From contig PERO01000004.1 of the NCBI GenBank assembly GCA_002928875.1, forward strand, positions 62,001 through 126,000: a stretch of 64,000 bases of DNA. The letters are read 5' to 3'. The notes under the pieces were generated by a model. That model made no database searches. It was given only the letters and a program-made list of their open reading frames with translations, and had not been told where the DNA came from. This stretch comes from Methylobacterium sp. GTDB lineage: Bacteria > Pseudomonadota > Alphaproteobacteria > Rhizobiales > Beijerinckiaceae. Positions 38,472 through 48,043 of this stretch are shown here, in pieces (the stretch's first letter is position 1; each line of letters opens with the position of its first letter). The position numbers and the translations under genes were made by a program.

Positions 38472-39506
38472 CTAGACGCTGACCAGCGGCGCGCGGATGC
38501 TGCTCTTTTCCGTGAGCCAACGCGGCGCCTCCAGCCCCTTCGAGGCCAGGAATTCCGGGTTGAAGAGCCGCGAAGCATAGCGCGTCCCGTAATCGCAGAG
38601 GATGGTCACGATCGTGTGACCCGGACCCATCTCCTTCGCGAGCCGGATGGCGCCCGCGACATTGACGCCGGTGGACGCGCCCATCACGAGGCCCTCCTCC
38701 TCCACGAGGCCGAAGACGATGCGCATCGCTTCGTCATCCGGGATGCGATAGGCGACATCCGGCTTGAAGCCCTCGAGGTTTTTCGTGATCCGGCCCTGCC
38801 CGATGCCCTCGGCCACCGAGGAACCCTCGGCCTTGAGTTCGCCGGTGGTGTAGTAGCTGAAGAGCGCCGCACCGAAGGGATCGGCGATGCCGATCTTCAC
38901 CGCAGGGTTGCGCTCGCGCAGGCCGATCGCCGTGCCGACCAGCGTGCCGCCCGAGCCCACCGCGCAGATGAAGCCATCCACCTTGCCAACCGTGTCCCGC
39001 CAGATCTCGGGCGCGGTCGTCTCGATATGGGCCTGCCGGTTCGCGACATTGTCGAACTGGTTGGCCCAGAACGCGCCATTCGGGTCGGTTTTGGCCAGTT
39101 CTTCCGCCAGACGCCCCGAAACACGCACGAAATTGTTGGGGTTGGAATAGGGCGCCGCCGGCACCTCGATCAGCGTTGCACCGGCCGAGCGGAGCGCGAG
39201 CTTCTTCTCCTCGCTCTGCGTCTCGGGGATGACGATCACGCTTTTGAGCCCCAGCGTCTTGCCCACCAGCGTGAGGCCGATGCCGGTATTGCCGGCCGTG
39301 CCCTCGACGATCGTGCCGCCCGTCTGCACGAGGCCCTTCGCCATCGCGTCGCGGATGATGAAGAGCGCGGCGCGATCCTTCACCGACTGGCCGGGATTGA
39401 GGAATTCCGCCTTGCCGAGAATGGTGCAGCCGGTTGCCTCCGAGGCGCGCTTCAGCCTGATGAGCGGCGTGTTGCCGATGGCCGGAACCAGCCCGTCGTG
39501 GATCAT
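38472..39506 (-). CDS. cysK: Cysteine synthase A-type PLP enzyme
   Basis: 344 residues from ATG 39506 with GGGGGA upstream. Fold-type II PLP enzyme: the PLP lysine is about residue 43 in NPGQSVKDRAAL, with the substrate loop EGTAGNTGIGL and the phosphate-binding glycine loop VGSGGTLVGTAIGL. Converts O-acetylserine and sulfide to cysteine. The length and the C-terminal segment match the longer alphaproteobacterial form, for which cystathionine beta-synthase-like activity cannot be excluded. It is convergent with pmtA and divergent from the FMN reductase gene. Confidence 0.9.
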   Translation of the reverse strand: MIHDGLVPAIGNTPLIRLKRASEATGCTILGKAEFLNPGQSVKDRAALFIIRDAMAKGLVQTGGTIVEGTAGNTGIGLTLVGKTLGLKSVIVIPETQSEEKKLALRSAGATLIEVPAAPYSNPNNFVRVSGRLAEELAKTDPNGAFWANQFDNVANRQAHIETTAPEIWRDTVGKVDGFICAVGSGGTLVGTAIGLRERNPAVKIGIADPFGAALFSYYTTGELKAEGSSVAEGIGQGRITKNLEGFKPDVAYRIPDDEAMRIVFGLVEEEGLVMGASTGVNVAGAIRLAKEMGPGHTIVTILCDYGTRYASRLFNPEFLASKGLEAPRWLTEKSSIRAPLVSV

Positions 39507-39612
39507 GTTTCCCCCGGAGAGAATCAAGCGGTGCGGATCAATTTTCGCGTTTGCAGCAACGCCCTTTTCCTCTAACTGCCGGGAGGAGTTTCAACAAGCG
39601 GGAGGGACGGCG

Positions 39613-40176
39613 ATGGCGCGCATTCTGGTGTTCTCGGGGTCGACCCGACCGGCCTCCTTCAACGGTCGCCTCGCGGGGATCGCCGCGCGTGATCTCAGCG
39701 CGCTGGGCGCGACGGTGACGGAAATCTCGCTCGCGGATTTCCCGCTGCCCTTCGTGGACGAGGATGGCCGCCCGAACCCGCCGCCCGAGGCGCATGCCTT
39801 CAACGCTGCCCTGCAGGGGCATGACGGGATCTTCATCGCCTGCCCGGAATATAATTCCGGTTATCCGCCGATCCTCAAGAACGCGCTGGACTGGGCCAGC
39901 ATGTGCAATGGCGGCAAGCCGGGCCTCGCCGGCAAGGTGGTGGCGCTCGGCGCGGCCTCGCCCAGCCCGCGCGGCGGCTATCGCGTGCTGATGCAGCTCC
40001 GTTCCACGCTCGAACTCGGCTATGCCGCGCTGGTGGTGCCGGAAATGGCATCGGTTGCCTTTGCGAGCAAGGCGCTGGCGGAGCCCGGCACATTGGCGGA
40101 TGAAGGGGCTGCGAAGCTGCTCGCCGCGACCCTGCAGCGCCTGCTGGACGAAGTGAAGCTGCGCCGGAAGGACTGA
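39613..40176 (+). CDS. NADPH-dependent FMN reductase family protein
   Basis: 187 residues from ATG 39613 with GGAGG at 39601-39605. Flavodoxin-like fold: ILVFSGSTRPASFNGRLA is the phosphate-binding loop, and IACPEYNSGYPPILKNALDW is the family signature around the flavin ring. Such enzymes (ChrR/YieF-like) reduce FMN, quinones or chromate with NAD(P)H. It is followed after 3 bases by pyrF, so they are probably co-transcribed. Confidence 0.9.
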   Translation: MARILVFSGSTRPASFNGRLAGIAARDLSALGATVTEISLADFPLPFVDEDGRPNPPPEAHAFNAALQGHDGIFIACPEYNSGYPPILKNALDWASMCNGGKPGLAGKVVALGAASPSPRGGYRVLMQLRSTLELGYAALVVPEMASVAFASKALAEPGTLADEGAAKLLAATLQRLLDEVKLRRKD

Positions 40177-40179
40177 GCG

Positions 40180-40872
40180 ATGGATCTCCGCGATCGCGTG
40201 ATCGTCGCCCTCGACGTGCCCGATGTCGCCGCCGCCGAAGCCGTGGTGGCGAAGCTCGGCAATCGCGCGACCTTCTACAAGGTGGGCTACGAACTGGCCT
40301 TCGCGGGCGGGCTCGATTTCGCGCAGCGGCTCGCCAAGAGCGGCAAGAAGGTCTTCCTCGATCTGAAACTCCACGACATTCCCAACACGATCGAAAAGGG
40401 TGTGGGGCAGATCGCCCGGATGGGCATGACCTTCCTCACGGTGCATGCCTATCCGCAGACGCTGGCCGCCGCCGCGAATGGCGCGGCCGGCTCGCCGCTC
40501 GGCATTCTCGGCGTCTCGGTGATGACCTCCATGGATGATGGCGACCTCGCCCGCGCCGGTTACGGTATGGGCGTGCAGGACCTTATCGCCCGGCGGGCGC
40601 AGCAGATCCAGGAATCCGGCTGCCCCGGTATCGTCTGCTCCGCGACCGACATGGCGACCGTGCGCAACGCGGTCGGCCACAGCCTGACGATCGTCACGCC
40701 CGGCATCCGGCCGGCGGGTAGCGCCCTCGGCGACCAGAAGCGCGTGATGACGCCCGGCGAGGCCATCCGCGTCGGCATCGACCACATGGTGATCGGGCGG
40801 CCGATCACCGGTGCCGAAGACCCGGCTGCGGCCATGCAGGCCGTTCTCGATGACATCCAGTCCCAATCCTGA
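40180..40872 (+). CDS. pyrF: Orotidine 5'-phosphate decarboxylase
   Basis: 230 residues. Final step of UMP synthesis. Catalytic charged network in [14 protein letters not shown] (Lys-Asp pairs), the substrate-binding segment VTPGIRPAG and the C-terminal [13 protein letters not shown] are present. It sits in a compact plus-strand run FMN reductase-pyrF-DUF1330-DUF1330-dapB. Confidence 0.97.
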   Translation: MDLRDRVIVALDVPDVAAAEAVVAKLGNRATFYKVGYELAFAGGLDFAQRLAKSGKKVFLDLKLHDIPNTIEKGVGQIARMGMTFLTVHAYPQTLAAAANGAAGSPLGILGVSVMTSMDDGDLARAGYGMGVQDLIARRAQQIQESGCPGIVCSATDMATVRNAVGHSLTIVTPGIRPAGSALGDQKRVMTPGEAIRVGIDHMVIGRPITGAEDPAAAMQAVLDDIQSQS

Positions 40873-40884
40873 AGGAGGATCGCA

Positions 40885-41172
40885 ATGCCCAAGGGTTATC
40901 TGATCGGTCGCGTTTCGGTGCATGATCCCGAGGCCTACAAGGCCTATGCCGCCAAGGCCTCGGCGGCGATCGCGCAATATGGCGGCAAGGCGCTGGCGCG
41001 CGGCGGCAAGTTCGAGATCGTCGAGGGCGAGGGCCGCACGCGCAATGTCATCCTCGAATTCGACAGCTTCGAGCAGGCCAAGGCCTATTTCTTCTCGCCG
41101 GAATACATGGAAGCGCGCAAGATCCGCTGGCCCGTGAGCGTGGGCGATTTCGTGATCGTGGAGGGCGTGTGA
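40885..41172 (+). CDS. DUF1330 protein (first of a tandem pair)
   Basis: 95 residues; AGGAGG about 7 bases upstream of the ATG. A single small ferredoxin-like alpha/beta fold: GYLIGRVSVHDPEAYKAYAAKA, GGKALARGG, RNVILEFDSFEQAKAYFFSPEYMEAR. DUF1330 is common in alphaproteobacteria and of unknown function, possibly a small-molecule-binding dimer. The stop overlaps the start of the next DUF1330 gene, to which it is clearly related. Confidence 0.88.
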   Translation: MPKGYLIGRVSVHDPEAYKAYAAKASAAIAQYGGKALARGGKFEIVEGEGRTRNVILEFDSFEQAKAYFFSPEYMEARKIRWPVSVGDFVIVEGV

Positions 41173-41465
41173 TGGCCAAGGGCTACTGGGTCGCGCGGGT
41201 CGATGTCGCCAACGAGGAGGCCTATGCGCGCTATCGCGCGCTGAACGCCGTCGCCTTCGAGAAATACGGCGCGACCTTCCTCGTGCGCGGCCCCGCCGGC
41301 AAGGTGGTGATGGGAACGCCGCGCAAGCACAACGTGGTGCTCGAATTCAAGGACTACGAGACCGCGCTTGCCTGCTACGAGAGCCCGGAATATCAGGCCG
41401 CGAAGGTCTTTCTCGATCAGGTCGGCGAGATCGATCTCGTGATCGTTCCCGGCACCGCGCCCTGA
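41172..41465 (+). CDS. DUF1330 protein (second of a tandem pair)
   Basis: 97 residues from ATG 41172, overlapping the previous stop by one base (TGATG). It aligns along its whole length with the upstream copy (KGYWVARVDVANEEAYARY, VVLEFKDYETALACYESPEYQAAK), so the pair arose by tandem duplication but has diverged widely. Coupled translation suggests the two may form a heterodimer. dapB follows after 9 bases. Confidence 0.87.
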   Translation: MAKGYWVARVDVANEEAYARYRALNAVAFEKYGATFLVRGPAGKVVMGTPRKHNVVLEFKDYETALACYESPEYQAAKVFLDQVGEIDLVIVPGTAP

Positions 41466-41474
41466 GGCATCGCC

Positions 41475-42317
41475 ATGGCTTCCACCGAACCCGCCGAGAC
41501 GACCGAGCCGATGCGGCTCGTGGTGGTGGGTGCGGCTGGCCGGATGGGCAAGAGCCTCATCAGGGCCGTGAGCGAAAATCCGGCCGTGATGCTCCATGCC
41601 GCGATCGAGCGCGCGGGTTCACCCCTGCTGGGGCAGGATTCGGGCGTCGTCGCCGGGCTCATGCCGAACGGCGTGCCGATCACCGAGGACGCGCTGACCG
41701 CCTTCGTTGCGGCGCAGGGGGTTCTGGATTTCACGACCCCCGCCGCCACGGTCGCTTTCGCGGGGCTGGCGGCGCAGGCGCGCCTCGTGCATGTCGTCGG
41801 CACGACCGGCCTTGCGGAGGCGGATTTCGCGAAACTGAAGGCGGCCGCGCGCCATTCCATCCTCATCCAGTCCGGCAATTTCAGCCTCGGCGTGAACATG
41901 CTCGCGGCCCTCGTGAAGCAGGCGGCGAAGGCCTTGCAGGCGGGCTGGGATATCGAGATCGTCGAGATGCATCACCGGATGAAGGTCGATGCGCCCTCGG
42001 GCACCGCCCTCCTGCTCGGCGAGGCGGCGGCGAAGGGCCGGGGTGTCTCGCTCTCCGAGGCGAGCGTGCGGGCGCGCGACGGGCATACCGGCCAGCGGGT
42101 CGATGGCACGATCGGCTTCCAGGCCTTGCGCGGCGGCACCGTCGTGGGCGACCACACGGTGATTCTCGCCGGGAATGGTGAGCGCATCGAGTTGCGGCAT
42201 GTGGCCGAGGATCGCGGGCTTTTCGCGCAAGGCGCGGTCAAGGCCGCGCTGTGGGGCTGGGCGCATGGCCGCTCGGGCTTTTATTCCATGAACGACGTGC
42301 TCGGCATCGAGGCCTGA
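41475..42317 (+). CDS. dapB: 4-hydroxy-tetrahydrodipicolinate reductase
   Basis: 280 residues. Lysine/diaminopimelate pathway. N-terminal Rossmann motif [24 protein letters not shown], and the family signature [19 protein letters not shown] with catalytic His and Lys; the C-terminal part has the [14 protein letters not shown] segment. It provides diaminopimelate for peptidoglycan. It is followed directly by a small membrane-protein gene and gpmA. Confidence 0.97.
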   Translation: MASTEPAETTEPMRLVVVGAAGRMGKSLIRAVSENPAVMLHAAIERAGSPLLGQDSGVVAGLMPNGVPITEDALTAFVAAQGVLDFTTPAATVAFAGLAAQARLVHVVGTTGLAEADFAKLKAAARHSILIQSGNFSLGVNMLAALVKQAAKALQAGWDIEIVEMHHRMKVDAPSGTALLLGEAAAKGRGVSLSEASVRARDGHTGQRVDGTIGFQALRGGTVVGDHTVILAGNGERIELRHVAEDRGLFAQGAVKAALWGWAHGRSGFYSMNDVLGIEA

Positions 42318-42318
42318 C

Positions 42319-42495
42319 ATGAACCCCATCGTCCGGGATTATCTCGTCTACACCACCGCGGTGATGGTGGGCTTCGGCTGCTACCTCGCGCTGGACCGGC
42401 TGGCGGGAATCGATTTCGCCTTCGCCATTCTCGGCGGTTTCGTCGGCATCCACCTGACCTTGCTGGCGATTCGCCGGCTCTTTCCACCCAAGTAA
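42319..42495 (+). CDS. Small two-helix membrane protein (58 residues)
   Basis: The ATG at 42319 lies one base after the dapB stop, with CGAGG 7 bases upstream. The product has two hydrophobic stretches (roughly residues 9-24 and 32-52) joined by a short turn containing Asp and Arg, and ends in the basic segment RRLFPPK. It fits exactly between dapB and gpmA, and its codon use matches its neighbours. I do not recognise a family; small envelope proteins of this kind are often missed. Confidence 0.7.
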   Translation: MNPIVRDYLVYTTAVMVGFGCYLALDRLAGIDFAFAILGGFVGIHLTLLAIRRLFPPK

Positions 42496-42516
42496 GCCGA
42501 ACAAGGATTGTCGATC

Positions 42517-43137
42517 ATGGATCGCCTGCTCGTGCTCTGCCGTCATGGCCAGAGCGACTGGAACCTGAAAAACCTCTTCACCGGCTGGAAGGATCCCGAC
42601 CTCACCGAGAAGGGCGTGGGCGAGGCGAAGGCGGCGGGACAACGCCTCAAGGCGAGGGGGGTCGGTTTCGACATCGCCTTCACCTCCGATCTCACGCGCG
42701 CGCAGCACACCTGCCGTCTCATGCTCGCCGAGCTTGGCCAGCCGAACCTCGAGACGATCCGCGATCTCGCGCTGAACGAGCGCGATTACGGCGAACTCGC
42801 CGGCCTCAACAAGGACGATGCCCGCGTGAAATGGGGCGAGGAGCAGGTGCATATCTGGCGCCGCTCCTATGACGTTCCGCCGCCGGGCGGCGAGAGCCTG
42901 AAGGATACGGCGGCCCGCGTGCTGCCCTATTACATCCACCGCATCCTGCCGCAGGTGATGGCCGGCAAGCGGACGCTGGTGGCCGCGCATGGCAATTCGC
43001 TGCGGGCGCTGATCATGGCGATGGAGGGGCTCACGCCCGACCAGATCCTCGCGCGCGAACTCGATACGGGCGTGCCGCTGGTCTACCGGCTGAATGCCGA
43101 CACGACCATTGCCAGCCTCGATGTGCTGAACGGCTGA
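42517..43137 (+). CDS. gpmA: 2,3-bisphosphoglycerate-dependent phosphoglycerate mutase
   Basis: 206 residues from ATG 42517, with AAGGA 9 bases upstream (TTG 42508 rejected as too close). Phosphohistidine His about 10 is in [10 protein letters not shown], followed by [30 protein letters not shown] and [10 protein letters not shown]. Interconverts 3- and 2-phosphoglycerate in glycolysis and gluconeogenesis. Shorter than E. coli GpmA, as usual in alphaproteobacteria. It ends the plus-strand run and is followed by a strong terminator. Confidence 0.96.
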   Translation: MDRLLVLCRHGQSDWNLKNLFTGWKDPDLTEKGVGEAKAAGQRLKARGVGFDIAFTSDLTRAQHTCRLMLAELGQPNLETIRDLALNERDYGELAGLNKDDARVKWGEEQVHIWRRSYDVPPPGGESLKDTAARVLPYYIHRILPQVMAGKRTLVAAHGNSLRALIMAMEGLTPDQILARELDTGVPLVYRLNADTTIASLDVLNG

Positions 43138-43160
43138 TCGAGCCACGTTCCGAAACGACG

Positions 43161-43188
43161 AAGGCGGGCTTGCGGCCCGCCTTTTTTT
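43161..43188 (+). terminator. Rho-independent terminator of the dapB-gpmA run
   Basis: GGCGGGC / GCCCGCC with a 5-base loop, extended by two A-T pairs to a 9-bp stem, followed by seven T residues (43182-43188). It lies 24 bases after the gpmA stop, before the convergent grpE end. Confidence 0.92.
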
Positions 43189-43204
43189 AGTTTTGCGGTC
43201 CGTT

Positions 43205-43870
43205 TCAGGCCCGCTTGTCGAATTTCGGCCGGGGCGGCTCCTGCGTGCCGTTGGGGCGCGGGGCCTCCGCCTTCGGAGGTTCCGCATTGGCCTTCTCGGC
43301 ATCCGCCTCGGAAGGCGGGCGGGCCGGGCCGCCCTTCGAGACGCCGACCATGGCCGGGCGCAGCACGCGCTCGCCGATCATGTAGCCGACCTGCATCACC
43401 TGCATCACCGTGCCGTTGGGCACGGATTCATCCGGGATCTCGAACATCGCCTGGTCGCGATGCGGATCGAAGCGCTCGCCCACCGGCTCGCGGCGCTTCA
43501 CGCCGTGCTTCTCCAGCGCCTTCAGCAATTCGCGCTCGGTCAGCGCGACGCCGTCGAGCAGCGGCTGGATGGCCTTGGCGATCACCTCGTGCTCGGCATT
43601 GCCTTCCTCGCTCTTCGGCGCGCTCTCGATCGCGCGGCGCAGATTGTCTGCCGTGCCGATCATGTCGGACGCGAATTTGGTGATCGAGAAGGCGCGCGTG
43701 TCCTGGATCTCGCGCTCGGTGCGCCGACGCAGGTTCTCCATCTCGGCCAGCGCCCGGAGGAGCCGGTCCTTGAGGTCGGTGTTGTCGCGCTCGAGCGCGG
43801 CGAGGCGCTCGCTATCCGCCGCAGCCGCTTCGGGCGCATGCGTGGCGTCACGGTTCTCCTCAGCACTCAT
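43205..43870 (-). CDS. grpE: Nucleotide exchange factor GrpE
   Basis: 221 residues. Coiled-coil region (about 15-65, LERDNTDLKDRLLRALAEMENLRRR), the GrpE core with LLDGVALTERELLKALEKHGV and FDPHRDQAMFEIPDESVPNGTVMQV, and a Pro/Ala-rich C-terminal tail (about 185-221). Releases ADP from DnaK. It sits downstream of glnD rather than next to hrcA, the common rhizobial arrangement. Confidence 0.96.
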   Translation of the reverse strand: MSAEENRDATHAPEAAAADSERLAALERDNTDLKDRLLRALAEMENLRRRTEREIQDTRAFSITKFASDMIGTADNLRRAIESAPKSEEGNAEHEVIAKAIQPLLDGVALTERELLKALEKHGVKRREPVGERFDPHRDQAMFEIPDESVPNGTVMQVMQVGYMIGERVLRPAMVGVSKGGPARPPSEADAEKANAEPPKAEAPRPNGTQEPPRPKFDKRA

Positions 43871-43912
43871 CGTGTCATCCGTTCTTGGAAAGTGTCAAAG
43901 CTTTGCGAACGC

Positions 43913-43942
43913 GATATCGAGGTTCGAAGCGCCAAAATCAAG
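43913..43942 (-). promoter_or_regulatory. Possible promoter upstream of grpE
   Basis: On the minus strand TTGATT (43941-43936) and GATATC (43918-43913) are 17 bases apart, overlapping the glnD stop. The same CTTG (43942-43939) with CTCGATAT 17 bases on has partial RpoH character. This would allow grpE to be expressed apart from glnD under heat shock. Confidence 0.35.
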
Positions 43943-46691
43943 CCGCATCCGCCCCGGATTTCGCCGGCGTCCCCACCTGTGCCGGCCTGGCGAGCACGGC
44001 CAGCAGCTCTTTGCGGAGCCTGGCCTGCCGGGTGGATTGCGTCAGTTTGCCCCCGGTGAGGTCCGTCACGTAGAACACATCCACCGCCTTCTCGCCATAG
44101 GTGACGATGCGGGCCGAGTTGATGTTGAGGTTCTGCTTGCCGATTTCCGTTGTCAGCGCATAGAGCAGGCCCGGCCGGTCGAGGCCGGTGACCTCCACGA
44201 CGGTCGATTTCGCGGAAAGCTCGTTGTCGATCACCACATCCGGCGCGACCGTGAAGGCATCCGAAACCGGAGCCTGCGCCGAGCGCGATGCCACGATTTC
44301 CGGCAGCTTCACCTCGCCCTTGAGCGTCGCGACGATGTGCCGGGCCACGCGATCGGCGCGGCGCATCTCGTCGGAATCCTGCGTGAATGCGCGCGAAATC
44401 GTGATCGTATCCAGCGCGAACCCGTCATTGGTGGTGAAGATCTGCGCTTCCACGATGTTCGCGCCAGCCGCCGCGCAGGCCCCCGTGATGATGGAGAGCA
44501 GGCGCGGATGGTCGATCGCGAGCACGGTCAGTTCGGTCACGCCGCGGAAACCGTCGGTCGTGAAATCGACCTGGAAATGATCGCCGGATTGCATGCCGCG
44601 CTCGACGAGGCGGGCGTGGCGGGTCTGGTTCGCGAGATCAACCTTGATCCAGTAGGCGGGGTTGTGCCGGCGCGCATAGGCCTTGAACTGCGCTTCCGAC
44701 CAATCCGGCAGGCCCTTGCGCAACTCGGCGATCGCCGCCTCGATGCGCGCGGAACGCTCCACACCGCCGAGATCGCCGGTGATCACCATCTCCGTCTCGC
44801 GGTAGAGCGCGCGCAGGAGCTGGCCCTTCCAGCCGTTCCACACCCCGGGACCGACGCCGCGGATGTCGCAGACCGTGAGAACCAGCAACAGGCGAAGCCG
44901 TTCGAGCGTCTGCACGGCATCCGTGAAGCTCTGGATGGTGCGCGGATCGGAGATGTCGCGGCTCTGGGCGGTCTGCGACATCACGAGGTGGTTCTCGACC
45001 AGCCAGGCGACGAGTTCGGTTTCCTGGACGGACAGGCCGAGGCGCGGGCAAAGCGAGCGGGCGATGCGCGCGCCCACAAGTTCATGCGCCTCGCGCCGGC
45101 CCTTGCCGATATCGTGGAGGAACAGCGCGACATAAAGCGCGCGGCGATGCGTGATGTTCGGCAGCAAGTTGTGCGACAGGGGATGATCCTCGCCCAGTTC
45201 GCCGGAATCGAGCTTCGCGAGCAGGCCGATGCAGCGCAACGTGTGCTCGTCCACCGTGTAATGGTGGTACATCGAGAACTGCATCATGGCGCTGATGCGC
45301 TGGAATTCCGGAATGAAGCGGCCAAGCACGCCCGTCTCGTGCATCAGCCGCAGCACCGCCTCGGGGCTCTTGCGCGAGGTCAGGATTTCGAGGAACAGCC
45401 GGTTGGCTTCCGGATTGTGGCGCATCGTTTCAGTGATGAGCCGCAGGTTGAGCGTCACCGCGCGCGAGGTCGCGGGGTGCAGGTCGAGACGGTTCTGGTC
45501 CGCGAGCCAGAACAAGCGGATGAGATTGACCGGGTCCCTCGCGAAGATCTCCGGCGTGTCGATCGCGAGGCGGTTGTTCTCCACACGGAAACCGTTGGCG
45601 CCCGCCAGGGCCCGCGAACGGCGGCGGAAATGGCCCATGAAGCGATCGAGCATCGCGCGGGGCTTCTTCTCGTGCAGTTCGAGATCGGCGCAGAGGATCG
45701 CGGAGAGATCGCCCACTTCCTTCGCCACGAGGAAGTAGTGCTTCATGAAGCGCTCGACCGCGCTCAGCGTATCCCGTTCCCGGTAGCCCATGCGCGCTGC
45801 GACCAGGCGCTGCATGTCGAAGGTCAGGCGCTCCTCCGGCCGCTTCGCCACGAAATGCATGTGGCAGCGCACGCGCCAGAGAAATTCCTCGCAGCGTTCG
45901 AACAGGCGCATCTCGCGGCGGGTGAAGACGCCGGCTTCCACGAGGCCTTCCACGGCCTTCACCCGGTAGACGAACTTGGCGATCCAGAACAGGGTCTGGA
46001 GGTCGCGCAGGCCGCCCTTGCCTTCCTTCACGTTCGGCTCGACGAGATAGCGCGAGAGACCGACGCGCGCGATGCGCTCGTCGCGCTCCGCGAGCTTCGC
46101 ATGCGCGAATTCGGCAGCGCGGCCCGCCACGACATCCTTGTCGAAGCGCGTTTCGAACTCGCGGAAGATGCGGTCCTCGCCGGCGAGGCGGCGGGATTCC
46201 AGCAGGGCGGTGCGGATCGTGAGATCCTCGCGACCGGTGCGGATGCACTCGTCGATGGTGCGGGTCGAATGCCCGACCTTGAGGCCGAGATCCCACAGCA
46301 CATAGAGCATGGCCTCAGCCACGCTTTCGGCCCAGGGCGTGGAAACGGGCAGCAGGAACAGGATATCCGTATCCGAGCCCGGCGCGAGCAGGCCGCGCCC
46401 GTAGCCGCCGACGGCGACCACGGCGATGTGTTCGCCGGAGGAGGGATTGGGGTTGGGGTAGAGCCGCGTCGTGACAAGGCCATAGAGCGCCGCGATCAGC
46501 CGGTCCTGCGCCACGCAAAGCGCCATGGCGCAGGCCCGCCCGCCTTGCGCGGAGAGCAGCGTCTCCGCCCGCCGGCGCGCATCCGCCAGATAACTTCGCG
46601 CCGTCGCGACGAAGACCTGCCGCGCGGTCTCGCCATCCGGCGCGGCCAAGACCGGTTCGAACGGAAAGGGCGGAATCGCGGATTCCGGCAT
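43938..46691 (-). CDS. glnD: Bifunctional PII uridylyltransferase/uridylyl-removing enzyme GlnD
   Basis: 917 residues from ATG 46691, which leaves 4 bases after the gshB stop and has GGAG upstream (ATG 46727 would overlap gshB). N-terminal nucleotidyltransferase domain with GGYGRGLLAPGSDTDILFL, the helical middle, an HD domain with LFLHDIGKGRR, and two C-terminal ACT domains (about 730-800 and 850-905). It senses glutamine and modifies PII proteins, setting nitrogen control. It is in a gshB-glnD-grpE run. Confidence 0.97.
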   Translation of the reverse strand: MPESAIPPFPFEPVLAAPDGETARQVFVATARSYLADARRRAETLLSAQGGRACAMALCVAQDRLIAALYGLVTTRLYPNPNPSSGEHIAVVAVGGYGRGLLAPGSDTDILFLLPVSTPWAESVAEAMLYVLWDLGLKVGHSTRTIDECIRTGREDLTIRTALLESRRLAGEDRIFREFETRFDKDVVAGRAAEFAHAKLAERDERIARVGLSRYLVEPNVKEGKGGLRDLQTLFWIAKFVYRVKAVEGLVEAGVFTRREMRLFERCEEFLWRVRCHMHFVAKRPEERLTFDMQRLVAARMGYRERDTLSAVERFMKHYFLVAKEVGDLSAILCADLELHEKKPRAMLDRFMGHFRRRSRALAGANGFRVENNRLAIDTPEIFARDPVNLIRLFWLADQNRLDLHPATSRAVTLNLRLITETMRHNPEANRLFLEILTSRKSPEAVLRLMHETGVLGRFIPEFQRISAMMQFSMYHHYTVDEHTLRCIGLLAKLDSGELGEDHPLSHNLLPNITHRRALYVALFLHDIGKGRREAHELVGARIARSLCPRLGLSVQETELVAWLVENHLVMSQTAQSRDISDPRTIQSFTDAVQTLERLRLLLVLTVCDIRGVGPGVWNGWKGQLLRALYRETEMVITGDLGGVERSARIEAAIAELRKGLPDWSEAQFKAYARRHNPAYWIKVDLANQTRHARLVERGMQSGDHFQVDFTTDGFRGVTELTVLAIDHPRLLSIITGACAAAGANIVEAQIFTTNDGFALDTITISRAFTQDSDEMRRADRVARHIVATLKGEVKLPEIVASRSAQAPVSDAFTVAPDVVIDNELSAKSTVVEVTGLDRPGLLYALTTEIGKQNLNINSARIVTYGEKAVDVFYVTDLTGGKLTQSTRQARLRKELLAVLARPAQVGTPAKSGADAA

Positions 46692-46695
46692 GCAT

Positions 46696-47643
46696 TCAGC
46701 TCCGGCCGAGGCGATGTTCGATCGCATCCCAGATGTCGACCGCGAGATCCGGCCCGCCGAGCCGCTTGATGCCGCGCAGGCCCGTGGGCGATGTCACATT
46801 GATTTCCGTGAGGTTGCCGTCGATCACGTCGATACCCACGAAGATGAGCCCGCGTTCCTTCAGAACCGGGCCGATGCGCGCGCAGATTTCCTGCTCGCGC
46901 GGGGTGAGGTCGGTTGCCTGTCCGGCACCGCCGCGCACGAGATTGGCGCGGATGTCGCCCGCCGCCGGCACGCGATTGAGCGCGCCCTTCGCCACGCCAT
47001 CGACGAGGATGATGCGCTTGTCGCCGGCCTTCACGGCGGGCAGGAATTTCTGGATCATCCAGGGTTCGCGGCTGAGCCCCATGAAGAGGTCGAAGAAGCC
47101 GTTGAAGTTCTCGTCCTCGTGGCCGACCTTGAACACGCCCGCGCCGCCATTGCCGTAGAGCGGCTTCATCACGAGGTCACCGTGCTCGGCGCGGAACGCC
47201 TCGATTTCCGCGCGATCGCGGCTCACGAGGGTCGGCGGCATCAGATCGGGGAATTCGTTGACGAGGATCTTCTCCGGCGCGTTGCGCACCGAGGTCGGAT
47301 CGTTCACGACCAGCGTCTTCGGGTGGATGCGGTCGAGCAGATGCGTCGCCGTGGTGTAGTTCATGTCGAAGGGCGGGTCCTGCCGCATCAGCACGACATC
47401 GAAGGTGCCGAGATCGACGCGCATCTCCTCGCCGAGGGTCGCGTGGTTGCCCTTCTCGTCGCGCACCCGCACCGGACGCACGCGCGCCGTGAGGTGGTTG
47501 TCCTTCAGCGACATGTGATCCGGGCCGTAGACCACCATCGCGTGCCCGCGCGCCTCGGCCTCCAGCATCAGGGCGAAGGTGGAATCGCCGGCGATGTTGA
47601 TCTTCTCGATGGGGTCCATCTGGACTGCGACGCGCAGGGTCAT
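46696..47643 (-). CDS. gshB: Glutathione synthetase
   Basis: 315 residues. Prokaryotic GshB: N-terminal domain starting [24 protein letters not shown]-grasp core with the substrate-loop [25 protein letters not shown] (ATP binding) and the metal-binding end [12 protein letters not shown]. Joins gamma-glutamylcysteine and glycine. It lies 4 bases upstream of glnD and after the yraN gene on the same strand. Confidence 0.97.
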   Translation of the reverse strand: MTLRVAVQMDPIEKINIAGDSTFALMLEAEARGHAMVVYGPDHMSLKDNHLTARVRPVRVRDEKGNHATLGEEMRVDLGTFDVVLMRQDPPFDMNYTTATHLLDRIHPKTLVVNDPTSVRNAPEKILVNEFPDLMPPTLVSRDRAEIEAFRAEHGDLVMKPLYGNGGAGVFKVGHEDENFNGFFDLFMGLSREPWMIQKFLPAVKAGDKRIILVDGVAKGALNRVPAAGDIRANLVRGGAGQATDLTPREQEICARIGPVLKERGLIFVGIDVIDGNLTEINVTSPTGLRGIKRLGGPDLAVDIWDAIEHRLGRS

Positions 47644-47679
47644 GGGGAATATGCCTGATGCTTCAGAATGCCTTGGCCG

Positions 47680-48039
47680 TCAGTCGAGGGCCAGTTCGCC
47701 GATCCCCTTGATATGGCGAGGAAGCGCGCCCGGCGCAATGAGGATCGCATCGCAGCGGATGGTTTCGGGCATGGCGGGCATGCCGGCAAGGAAGGCCCGC
47801 GCGCCGCGCCCGATCCGGGCGAGCTTCTGCGGCGTGAGGGTGAGCAGCGCGTCATCGAGTGTGGGCCGCGCCTTCACCTCGACGAAGACCAGCGTGCCGC
47901 CCCGCTTCGCCACGAGGTCGATTTCCGCGCCCGCCGCGAGGAAGCGCCGCGCGAGGATGCGGTACCCCTTGAGGCGCAACAGGATTTCGGCCCAGAATTC
48001 GGCATCGAGCCCCAGGAGATAGGCCGCGCGCCGGTCCAT
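47680..48039 (-). CDS. YraN family (UPF0102) nuclease-like protein
   Basis: 119 residues from ATG 48039, 4 bases after the rsmI stop (ATG 48078 would overlap rsmI). Endonuclease-like fold with GAEIDLVAKRGGTLVFVEVKAR, which carries the D-x(n)-E-x-K metal-site pattern of restriction-type nucleases. YraN typically follows rsmI, as here. Function is unknown; a role in DNA processing is suggested by fold only. Confidence 0.9.
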   Translation of the reverse strand: MDRRAAYLLGLDAEFWAEILLRLKGYRILARRFLAAGAEIDLVAKRGGTLVFVEVKARPTLDDALLTLTPQKLARIGRGARAFLAGMPAMPETIRCDAILIAPGALPRHIKGIGELALD

Positions 48040-48043
48040 CGCC

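Noticed and set aside
43410-46769. Long plus-strand frame opposite grpE and glnD
   Set aside because: Antisense shadow of glnD, a well-supported gene.
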